From Aeoliella mucimassa (GTDB lineage: Bacteria > Planctomycetota > Planctomycetia > Pirellulales > Lacipirellulaceae), in the NCBI RefSeq assembly GCF_007748035.1, contig NZ_CP036278.1, positions 5,084,001 through 5,148,000 of the forward strand: a DNA stretch of 64,000 bases, given 5' to 3'. The translations under genes were made by a program, and so were the position numbers. Numbering within the stretch: the stretch's first letter is position 1; each line of letters begins with the position of its first letter. Positions 8,097 to 15,190 of the stretch are shown piece after piece. The notes beneath the pieces were generated by a model. The model did not search any database. It was not told where the DNA came from and was given only the letters and a program-made list of their open reading frames with translations.

Positions 8097-9557
8097 CTAA
8101 GCTGCTCGTTTCCATTCGCTGGCAATTTCGTACATCAACGACTGCAGCAGTTGCTCTTCGGTAACGGCCGTCGTTGCCCGACGACCATTCGGCACCAGTG
8201 TGCCCCAGCCGCTTACGACGACGGTGTCGCCTTCTTCGGCCAAGAGCAACGCCTGGGCGACGCCGCCAAGTTTTTGGACGATCGTTCGCAGGTGCTCGTC
8301 GTTGGTTACTTCCAAGGCTGCCAGCACGCGGGCCACCGCGTTGGTCACGACTCGGCAATCTTGCAAGCAACTCGTCGCAATCGTGCGGTCGGCGAGTGTG
8401 TCGGTTACGACGCACTGATGATCAACCACAACGTACATGTCTCCAGTAGTAACTTCTCGAACATTTTTCAAGGCCGAACTGCGGGCGATCGCCGAATTTC
8501 CGCGATCTACAAAAACCGAAACCCCGAGACCAGCATCGAAACGATGCATCACGCCCGGTATTACGGTCACTCGTTCGATACCACGAACAATGTCGGTAAG
8601 CGAAATGCCGTAGACCTTGGCGATCGCCGCGGCGGCCAGGCAGTTCTGCACGTGCGTTTCCCCGACCACTTTGGCCCGCACTGCAGCCGACTCGTCGCCA
8701 CATATCAACACAAAGGTTTGTTCGTTCACGTACTGCTCGGTCACCAAAGCGGTGATGTCGGCAGCGTCCGACAACCCAAAGGTGAGCGCCGGGCCATCGT
8801 ATTCGGCCAGCACTCGCATCGAGTTGGGATCGTCGGCATTCAGCACTGCCATGCCTTGCGGCGAGAGCAGGTCGAGTGCCATGGCTTGTTGTTCACGCTG
8901 AGCTGCTGCGTTTTCTGGCGAGTTGCTATCGCCATGCATATTGGCCAGGCAAACAACGTCGAACTCAATCGCACTAGCGGCTTGGGTGTGCAGCGTTTGC
9001 TCGTCGAGTTCCACGACTGCCTGACGGCAACCACTTGCCAAGGCTTCGTCGACGAAGTCGGCAATCGCTGGAGCCGTGGTCGGTGGCAGCAACGCCTGGC
9101 ACTCGCCATCGACGCGTGTGAACTGATTGGTCGCGGTCGCGACCGGACGTTTGGCCATGTTGAAGATCGAATCGACCAACATGGCAATCGAGGTCTTGCC
9201 ATGCGTGCCAGCGATGGCGATGGGATTCAGCTCGCGTCCGGGATGACCCAGCAACGCGTTGCAAAGTTCGCTGTAAGCCTGGCTGGCATCGTCGACCAGG
9301 TATTGAGGAACACCAAACACCGGCAGGTACTGCTCGGCGATCACTGCAGTCGCTCCCCGCTCGACGGCCTCGCGTGCGATGTCGGCTGCCAGCGTATTGT
9401 TCTGGCAAACCACAAACGCATCGCCCGGGCGTACCGCGGTCGACTGGTTGGTACAACTCGTCACGGCAACATCGACGCCGCTTGCCAACTGGGCGGATGG
9501 CAAAGCTTGCGAAATGAATGTTGCGTGGGAATGGAAGGGATGAGTGTTAGCAATCAT
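8097..9557 (-). CDS. Mur ligase family protein, MurE-like paralogue with altered substrate motifs
   Basis: 486 residues with the three-domain Mur ligase layout. The ATP-binding loop is GTHGKTS (about residue 119), as in MurC/Mpl rather than the GTNGKT(T/S) usual in MurE. The central domain has VVELDEQTL and CLANMHGDSNSPENAAAQRE, then MAVLNADDPNS. In MurE the C-terminal domain starts around a DYAHTP motif after GRMxR; here GVMHRFDAG is followed by VFVDRGNSA, so that signature is lost, and I find no DNPR diaminopimelate motif. It therefore resembles MurE in fold, but is unlikely to be a plain meso-DAP ligase. Neighbour of murG. Start ATG 9557. Confidence 0.82.
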   Translation of the reverse strand: MIANTHPFHSHATFISQALPSAQLASGVDVAVTSCTNQSTAVRPGDAFVVCQNNTLAADIAREAVERGATAVIAEQYLPVFGVPQYLVDDASQAYSELCNALLGHPGRELNPIAIAGTHGKTSIAMLVDSIFNMAKRPVATATNQFTRVDGECQALLPPTTAPAIADFVDEALASGCRQAVVELDEQTLHTQAASAIEFDVVCLANMHGDSNSPENAAAQREQQAMALDLLSPQGMAVLNADDPNSMRVLAEYDGPALTFGLSDAADITALVTEQYVNEQTFVLICGDESAAVRAKVVGETHVQNCLAAAAIAKVYGISLTDIVRGIERVTVIPGVMHRFDAGLGVSVFVDRGNSAIARSSALKNVREVTTGDMYVVVDHQCVVTDTLADRTIATSCLQDCRVVTNAVARVLAALEVTNDEHLRTIVQKLGGVAQALLLAEEGDTVVVSGWGTLVPNGRRATTAVTEEQLLQSLMYEIASEWKRAA

Positions 9558-9851
9558 CGGCGCGACCTCCTGTCTTGCCGTGTGGGTCCACCTAACGGTG
9601 GTTGTCTGCTGCTGCTACCATCCTTGGCAGCGCGGGTGTTGCAGCCGACAAGGGCCTGTTTCGCGGAATCACAAAAAACTGTCAAGGCGAGTTTGCACGA
9701 CTTTGTGCTACTCGCAATGCTTGGCAATTGCACCCAACAATTGCTAGCATGCAGTTCAACGAGCAATGAGTTTACCTTGTTTTCACGACCATTATCAACG
9801 GGCTCTAATCCTCGGGCATCGTGCCCAATTCGACCCAAGCCCGACAAACAA

Positions 9852-10586
9852 ATGACCAATAAACTTCGCGTGCTAGCGTGGGGCGACACCACGCATCGCG
9901 ATTTTCAGCAAGCCTATTCGGCGATCGCTAGTGACGACCACACGCAGTTGGTAGGTCCGCAGGAACCGTACGCGTTGGTGGTGGTGTTCCAAGCGCGGCC
10001 AGGTACGGTGTGCGCTAATGATGTCGAAGTGTTGCGAGAGCGAATGCCGCTCGCAGGGCTGGTGGTGGTGCTCGGTAGTTGGTGCGAAGGGGAGATGCGT
10101 ACCGGCACTCCGCTGCCGCACGCGGAACGATTGTTCTGGTATCAGTTTCCTGCCTGGTGGCAGCGCGCTCGCGGCCAATGGCAACGTGGCGAAGCGACCG
10201 ACTGGCAACGCCCAAGCGGTCAACCTCTGCCCACCACGACTTCGCTGGCTGGCAAAGTGATTGCCATCGACGCGGTCGATCACGCTTCGGCCGACACACT
10301 GGTGACCACCATTGAAGATCACGGAGGTCGCGCCATCTGGCAACCTCGCCGGCAAACGCCAAGATTGGCCTCGCCCCCCGATGCCGGCGTGTGGGTTGGC
10401 AGTCAACTCGACTCCGCGGAAGAAGCACAGCTTGCAGCGTTCCAGCAAACACTAGCCGAAGGGGCTCCGCTGGTGGTGCTACTCGACTTTCCGCGAGCCG
10501 ACCGCGAACAAGCCGCCAAACAGTTGGGAGCCACTGCGGTGCTCGGCAAACCATGGAGAGTCGAGCAACTGATGGCTAGCTTTTAG
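9852..10586 (+). CDS. unknown protein, 244 residues
   Basis: Unrecognised. No signal peptide or membrane segment. The protein reads as alternating alpha/beta with two similar halves: LRVLAWGDTTHRDFQQAYSAI at the start, then after residue 135 GKVIAIDAVDHASADTL, and it ends in a receiver-like strand and helix (VVLLDFPRADREQAAKQLGATAVLGKPW). That suggests a pseudo-receiver or DNA-mimicking regulator, but no phosphorylation site can be assigned. The frame stays open far upstream, antisense to the MurE-like gene; that part is an artefact of GC-rich codon use, and ATG 9852 is the first sensible start. Divergent from the MurE-like gene across 294 bases. UAG stop. Confidence 0.65.
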   Translation: MTNKLRVLAWGDTTHRDFQQAYSAIASDDHTQLVGPQEPYALVVVFQARPGTVCANDVEVLRERMPLAGLVVVLGSWCEGEMRTGTPLPHAERLFWYQFPAWWQRARGQWQRGEATDWQRPSGQPLPTTTSLAGKVIAIDAVDHASADTLVTTIEDHGGRAIWQPRRQTPRLASPPDAGVWVGSQLDSAEEAQLAAFQQTLAEGAPLVVLLDFPRADREQAAKQLGATAVLGKPWRVEQLMASF

Positions 10587-11005
10587 TAGGGCAAGACGAG
10601 TCCCGCTGAAATCCCAGAAAGCGTACACAGCACATAGACTGTCAGCCCCACAGCCCCCAGAGTACCAATCGTAAAAACCACCATCCGCAACCATGGCACT
10701 CGACCGCACCACCATGTGACATAGCCTTCGAGCCATGGACCAGCCATGAAGCAGAGGTTAGCTCCCATGGCGGCCAATAAAAGATCTTCAGCTTGCCTGA
10801 CGAGAAAAAACAAGTCATACGAGAGAATAAGGACCACGAACTAGCTCACGCCCCCCAGCACCAAATTGTACCAGATTCGCAAACGCTCCCATGCGATAAA
10901 CACTTCGCCTAACAAGGCGAGTCGCTCTCGGTCGGGCGGCGGCGGAACCGATTCAGCTACGTCCAACGCCGTGGCCACTTGCGGAGACGAATACGGATTA
11001 TCCAT
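10583..11005 (-). pseudogene. MDNPYSSP-type small membrane protein interrupted by an in-frame amber codon
   Basis: The gene starts at ATG 11005, behind an AGGA ribosome site, with MDNPYSSPQ, a hallmark opening of a planctomycete-type family of short membrane proteins. The frame reads into WERLRIWYNLVLGGVS and then meets UAG at 10841-10843. After this single codon the same frame stays open to 10583 and encodes what the family should have next: FVVLILSYDLFFLV, then ANLCFMAGPWLEGYVTWW and a last membrane helix. So the gene is 140 codons long with one nonsense codon and no frameshift. It is either a recent pseudogene, a sequencing error or a readthrough gene. UAG is an ordinary stop in neighbours such as purM and murG. 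It overlaps the 9852 gene by four bases at its 3' end. Confidence 0.72.
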
Positions 11006-11164
11006 GATGGTTTTCCTACGTTCAACAAACAGCAGAGCGAACGCAGGCACCCCGCCGAGCGACTCTCTATCTCAATAACACACAGTATACACCGCTCGAG
11101 GGACGAGAATCCCCCACGCGAAGAAAACTACCACCATCCTTCCCCCAAAGAGTGGAAAGCAATC

Positions 11165-11971
11165 ATGAGAATCGTACGAGTCGAAAACACCGCTGGCGAA
11201 GTCGTACTCGGTTGCGAGCAGGCTGATGGCTCGATCACCCGGCTCGAAGGCGACCTGTTCGGCACCCTGACCGACACCGGCGAGTCGGTAGCCGAGGCCA
11301 AACGACTAGCACCGGTGATGCCGTGCGACCTGTACTGCATCGGACTCAACTACGCCCGCCATGCTGAAGAAGGTGGCAAGCCGGTGCCCGAGAATCCGGT
11401 AGTGTTCATGAAGAGCAGCGCAGCAGTGCAGCACCCCGGCGAAGCGATCGCCCTGCCCCGCAAGCTGAACAGTGACAAGGTTGACTACGAATGCGAGCTG
11501 GTGGTGATCATCGGCAAAGCCTGCAAGAACGTGAGCCGTGAGCAAGCGCTCGACTACGTGTTTGGCTACACCTGCGGCAACGACGTGAGCGCCCGCGACT
11601 GGCAGCGCAACGGTGGCGGCGGCCAATGGGTTCGCGGCAAAACCTTCGACACGTTCGCCCCGCTGGGCCCAGTGCTGGTGACTGCCGCCGAGATTCCGAA
11701 TCCCAATTCGCTCGACATTCGCACGGTGCTGAATGGCGAGGTGATGCAGGACTGGAACACCGACGACATGATCTTCGATGTGCCGACTCTGATTGAGTTC
11801 CTGAGCGGTAGCACCACCCTGCTTCCCGGAACCGCGATCTTCACCGGTACACCGCACGGGGTTGGCTTCGCCCGCAAGCCTCCGGTCTACCTGAAGGCAG
11901 GCGACGAAGTCACCGTGTCGATCGACCAGATTGGCGACCTCACGAACCCAGTTGTGGAAGAGTCGATTTAA
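11165..11971 (+). CDS. fumarylacetoacetate hydrolase family protein
   Basis: 268 residues with the FAH-fold catalytic domain in the C-terminal four fifths. Motifs are YCIGLNYARHAEEGG (about residue 60), PVVFMKSSAAV, YECELVVIIGK with the metal-binding Glu pair, GYTCGNDVSARDWQ and GKTFDTFAPLGPVLV. The family includes C-C bond hydrolases and isomerases for 2-oxo acids (5-oxopent-3-ene-tricarboxylate decarboxylase, acylpyruvate hydrolase, oxaloacetate decarboxylase); the substrate cannot be read from sequence. ATG 11165 is chosen because the family N-terminus MRIVRVE starts there; the upstream in-frame ORF is not protein-like. Single gene. Confidence 0.88.
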   Translation: MRIVRVENTAGEVVLGCEQADGSITRLEGDLFGTLTDTGESVAEAKRLAPVMPCDLYCIGLNYARHAEEGGKPVPENPVVFMKSSAAVQHPGEAIALPRKLNSDKVDYECELVVIIGKACKNVSREQALDYVFGYTCGNDVSARDWQRNGGGGQWVRGKTFDTFAPLGPVLVTAAEIPNPNSLDIRTVLNGEVMQDWNTDDMIFDVPTLIEFLSGSTTLLPGTAIFTGTPHGVGFARKPPVYLKAGDEVTVSIDQIGDLTNPVVEESI

Positions 11972-11996
11972 CAGCCAACGCTCTGCAGCGGCGCGA

Positions 11997-12434
11997 CTAG
12001 CGAGTGGCTGCTTGCTGCAGGATTTCGGCCGGTGTGCTTCCCTTTTTGACCACGCGTTGCACTCGGCCCGAGCCACGGCGTTCGCGGTCGCGACGGAAAG
12101 CGGCTAGCTCCTCGTCGACCTGCTGCTGCGTCATGAAATCGAGTTCTACTAAGCACTCGGTAATGCGACGTCGGCGGTCCGACTGTTCGAGCAGCAGCTC
12201 GGCCAAGTCGCGACGGGTCATCAAGCCGAGCTCGACAGCAATATCGCCAAAGCGGTCCTGAGGCAAATCGCTTTGCACGCGCAAGATGCTCAACACGTCG
12301 CGGACATCGAGCTTGCCCGACTCCATGGCCAGCACGCCGAGCGGCAGCTTGCTATCGCTTTGCAGCATTTGCGCCTCGACCAGCTGTTCGCTGGTGATGA
12401 TGCCGCGTTGGTAAAGGTAGAAGCCGAATTCCAT
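11997..12434 (-). CDS. small unknown protein, MshEN-like helical repeats
   Basis: 145 residues. The ATG at 12434 is preceded by GGAGGGA at good spacing, so it is preferred over the longer frame from 12521. The N-terminus MEFGFYLYQRGIITSEQLVEAQ is followed by LGVLAMESGKLDVRDVLSIL and FGDIAVELGLMTRRDLAELL, three units of the pattern hydrophobic-G-x-hydrophobic-(T/D)xxxL. This resembles the N-terminal MshEN/GspE-II helix pairs of type II secretion or pilus ATPases that bind c-di-GMP or partner proteins. That is my inference from the repeat pattern. It has no ATPase domain, so it could be an adaptor. The tail is basic. Divergent from the cystathionine gamma-synthase gene. Confidence 0.72.
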   Translation of the reverse strand: MEFGFYLYQRGIITSEQLVEAQMLQSDSKLPLGVLAMESGKLDVRDVLSILRVQSDLPQDRFGDIAVELGLMTRRDLAELLLEQSDRRRRITECLVELDFMTQQQVDEELAAFRRDRERRGSGRVQRVVKKGSTPAEILQQAATR

Positions 12435-12738
12435 GGGAAATCCCTCCGCACGGATTTGGGAGTAACGAAGCGACGCGTTCACTGCATCGACCATCTGATA
12501 CACGAAAGTGTACCTCGACAATCTTGCAGCTCGTCGCCAAATGTTGCGCGTTTTAGCAGGTGGAAATTGTCGCCCGCGCAGGAAGTAACGGTTTCAGGAG
12601 TTGATTTGCGAAATCCAATTCGGCAGTAAGCTCCCCCCGCCCCTCCCCCGGGGGCCAGATTCATGCGACGCCCGTTCGGCTAGCCCTCGGCTGGCCGTTC
12701 GTGATGAAATAGGCAATCTACCTCCTTGATTTCAACGC

Positions 12739-12900
12739 GTCTCCCGGGTACGGTTAAGGGAGACTGGGATTTGTGGCCGCTTGCAGCCGAACTGCTAAAG
12801 TGCCCACGCGACCCAGGGCCTTTTGCGCCCCAAGTTGCGTGTCAAACTCTATCGGGTGCAATGCCGCAGATGCCTAGTGACGGGCAGTCTGCGGATTTTT
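12739..12900 (+). promoter_or_regulatory. structured leader with terminator-like hairpin, possible attenuator or riboswitch
   Basis: Three helices can be drawn. GTCTCCC (12739-12745) pairs with GGGAGAC (12758-12764). CTGGG (12764-12768) pairs with CCCAG (12812-12816) and encloses GTGG/CCAC. A terminator-like hairpin of CCGCAGATGCC (12864-12874) with GGCAGTCTGCGG (12883-12894) is followed by ATTTTT to 12900. No plus-strand gene lies just upstream, so a terminator 57 bases before the start codon makes most sense as conditional control of the downstream gene. I do not recognise any known SAM, SAH or cobalamin riboswitch core. Confidence 0.5.
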
Positions 12901-12956
12901 GTGCGCCAGATCGACGCAACCCTGATTGCCCCCGTAATTTGCGAAGGTTTAGTCAG

Positions 12957-14198
12957 ATGAGTAGCGTCGAACTCCCAGAGGAAACGGTCGATTCCTTGAG
13001 CTCCCAATCATCCAACTCGCAAGGTCGTCGTATGTCGACCGTTGCGGTGCATGCCGGTGAACAGCGTCAAAAACCAGGCGACTCAATCACCGACCCCATT
13101 TTCTGCGCGTCGACCTACACCTTCCGCGACACGCAAGCCATTATCGATTACATCGAGCAGGAGCAGCCACGCGAGGAATACGGCCGCTACGGCAACCCCG
13201 GCGAACGCGTCGCCGAGCGCAAGCTGGCCGCCCTCGAAGGTGCGGAAGACGCAGTGCTGTTCGCCAGCGGCATGGCCGCCTTGGTCGGTTTGCTGATGGC
13301 CAAGCTCAGCTCGGGCGACGAAGTGATCTTCTTCGACGAGTGCTACCACCGCAGCCGTGAGTTTTGTGCCAAGCACATGTCGCGGTTCGGGGTGAAGACC
13401 ATCCAGGTACCAGCGTGCGACTACGACGCGATGGAAGCAGCCATCACGCCGAACACGCGCCTGCTGATCAGCGAGTCGCCGACCAATCCGCACATGAGCG
13501 TGGTCGACCTCGAACGCTTTGCCGACCTCGGCAAGCGCACCGGGGTCGAAACGCTGATCGACGCCACGCTGGCGACCCCCTACAACCTCCGCCCGATCTC
13601 AGCAGGGGTCGACTACGTGCTACACTCGGCTACCAAGTACCTAGGCGGTCATAACGACCTGCTGGCCGGCGTGGTCGCTGGCAGCACCGAAAGCATGGAG
13701 TCAGTACGCAACCTCCGCGGCATAATGGGTGGCATCAACGGTCCACAGAACGTCTACCTGCTGCTCCGCGGCCTGAAGACGTTCCAGCTTCGCATGGCCC
13801 GGCACAACGAGAACGGCTTGAAGGTCGCTCAGTTCCTCGAATCGCATCCCCGCGTCGAAAAGGTGTACTACCCCGGCCTCGAATCGCATCGCGACCACGA
13901 AGTCGCCAAGCGTTCGATGACCGGTTTCGGCGGGCTGATCACCTTCTTGATCAAGGACGCCGACTGGCGAGCCACGGCCGACGTGATCGACTCGGTGACC
14001 ATTCCCCGCATCGCTCCCAGCCTGGGCGGAGTCGAGTCGCTTATCGAGCAACCGATGGTCATTAGCTACTACAGCTACGCTCCAGAAGATCGCCAGAAGT
14101 TCGGGATTCCCGATAATATGATTCGCATGTCGTGCGGTATTGAAGATAGCGATGACCTGATCGCCGATCTATCGCAGGCGCTCGACACAACCGCGTAA
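12957..14198 (+). CDS. metB: cystathionine gamma-synthase, plant-like (PLP-dependent Cys/Met metabolism family)
   Basis: Makes cystathionine from cysteine and an activated homoserine ester in transsulfuration, or acts in direct sulfhydrylation; the pathway branch is inferred. About 413 residues. PLP lysine is in HSATKYLGGHND; other family marks are YGRYGNPGERVAE, ALEGAEDAVLFASGM, ESPTNPHMSVVD, GGINGPQNVYLLLRGLKT and the C-terminal SYYSYAPEDR. The wording of several motifs (SATKxLGGHND, EYGRYGNP, FGGxxSxxxQP) recalls plant CGS1 more than E. coli MetB. ATG 12957 has GAAGG nine bases upstream; an alternative ATG at 13032 sits right at the conserved core. The upstream structured leader may control it. 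Confidence 0.9.
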   Translation: MSSVELPEETVDSLSSQSSNSQGRRMSTVAVHAGEQRQKPGDSITDPIFCASTYTFRDTQAIIDYIEQEQPREEYGRYGNPGERVAERKLAALEGAEDAVLFASGMAALVGLLMAKLSSGDEVIFFDECYHRSREFCAKHMSRFGVKTIQVPACDYDAMEAAITPNTRLLISESPTNPHMSVVDLERFADLGKRTGVETLIDATLATPYNLRPISAGVDYVLHSATKYLGGHNDLLAGVVAGSTESMESVRNLRGIMGGINGPQNVYLLLRGLKTFQLRMARHNENGLKVAQFLESHPRVEKVYYPGLESHRDHEVAKRSMTGFGGLITFLIKDADWRATADVIDSVTIPRIAPSLGGVESLIEQPMVISYYSYAPEDRQKFGIPDNMIRMSCGIEDSDDLIADLSQALDTTA

Positions 14199-14216
14199 CC
14201 ACTCGACAATAGCGGG

Positions 14217-14717
14217 ATGGACTCCCCTTCCCCACTCCCGTCGCCGCGAGCATCCATTAAGTGGCCGCTGCAACTCGCAGCCGCCGTGCTGGTGGGTGCG
14301 TTGGTAGGCATGTTGGCTGCGATGCCGCAGGTCGCGGGCTACTTCCGCGTCGGCGTGCAATCGCTCCTAGCTGGTCTGGTGCTGGGAGTGATGCTAATAG
14401 GCGTGCTGACGATGGCCCGAGCCGCGAGGATCCACTGGATCACTCCGCTGCTCGCGGCAATAGTTGCGGTATTCGCGGAACACTATTGGCTGTACCTGAC
14501 CGCATTGCGACTGCGCCGCGAAGCGTTGGCAAAGCAACCGGCCGCAGGACTCTTCCGTCCTGGCTGGGCCGAAGAGGGGTTCTTCTCGTACATGAGCTCC
14601 GAAGCCACGAGTACTGCACTCATGTGGTGGAGCCTCGACGCCTGCTTGCTGGCCGCTGCTGCGGTAGGTATCGTCGTGTTAAGCAATTATTGGCAGTCAA
14701 CAAGCGACGAAGGCTAG
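14217..14717 (+). CDS. small integral membrane protein of unknown function
   Basis: 166 residues with four likely membrane segments: about residues 16-36, 45-68, 72-95 and 140-160. A soluble stretch between the third and fourth segments (LRLRREALAKQPAAGLFRPG) is conserved-looking and charged. No recognised domain. It starts 18 bases after the cystathionine gamma-synthase gene and ends 44 bases before acpS, so the three may be one transcript. No function is claimed. Confidence 0.65.
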   Translation: MDSPSPLPSPRASIKWPLQLAAAVLVGALVGMLAAMPQVAGYFRVGVQSLLAGLVLGVMLIGVLTMARAARIHWITPLLAAIVAVFAEHYWLYLTALRLRREALAKQPAAGLFRPGWAEEGFFSYMSSEATSTALMWWSLDACLLAAAAVGIVVLSNYWQSTSDEG

Positions 14718-14761
14718 TGCAACCTGGCACTGGCCGCACTCCACTCTTTAGCGTCTTACTT

Positions 14762-15145
14762 ATGCATATCATTGGAATCGGCACCGACATCACCGAGTGC
14801 TTGCGCATTGCCAATATGATCGAACGGCACGGCGAGCTGTTCATCTGCCGAGTCTACACACCGCAAGAAATCGAGTACTGCAGCACCCGCAAAGCCGCCA
14901 CACAGCACTACGCTGGCCGCTGGGCGGCCAAGGAGGCGGTGCTCAAAGCGATCGGTACTGGTTGGCAGCGCGGCATCAGCTGGCGCGACGTCGAAGTCGT
15001 GAACCTCTCGAGCGGGGCACCCACTATCGAACTGCACGCTGGTGCCCGCGAAGTGGCCGACTCGCAGGGCATCGCCCGCGTGCACATCAGCATCTCGCAC
15101 GCCCGTTCGCACGCGATTGCCTACGCGATCGCCGAGGGAGAATAA
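14762..15145 (+). CDS. acpS: holo-[acyl-carrier-protein] synthase
   Basis: Transfers the 4'-phosphopantetheine arm of coenzyme A to a serine of apo-ACP, needed for fatty acid synthesis. 127 residues, the standard AcpS length. The metal-binding start MHIIGIGTDITEC, FTxxE-type region (VYTPQEIEYC) and the RWAAKEAVLKAIGTGW motif are all present, as is the C-terminal strand HISISHARSHAIAYA. ATG 14762 is chosen because the family always starts two or three residues before GIG; the frame upstream of it is out-of-frame shadow of the previous gene. Converges with topA. Confidence 0.95.
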   Translation: MHIIGIGTDITECLRIANMIERHGELFICRVYTPQEIEYCSTRKAATQHYAGRWAAKEAVLKAIGTGWQRGISWRDVEVVNLSSGAPTIELHAGAREVADSQGIARVHISISHARSHAIAYAIAEGE

Positions 15146-15190
15146 ACGCACCGCAGTTCCATCCATCGAAGGCCTCCCGCAGCAAGCGGG

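Noticed and set aside
8004-9851. Very long plus-strand open frame antisense to the MurE-like gene and fused to the 9852 gene
   Set aside because: It mirrors the codon pattern of the minus-strand gene in GC-rich DNA and its translation has no domain-like features; only the part from ATG 9852 reads as a protein.
12739-12900. Assignment to a known SAM or cobalamin riboswitch class
   Set aside because: None of the recalled conserved core sequences of those classes could be found, so only an unclassified leader is reported.
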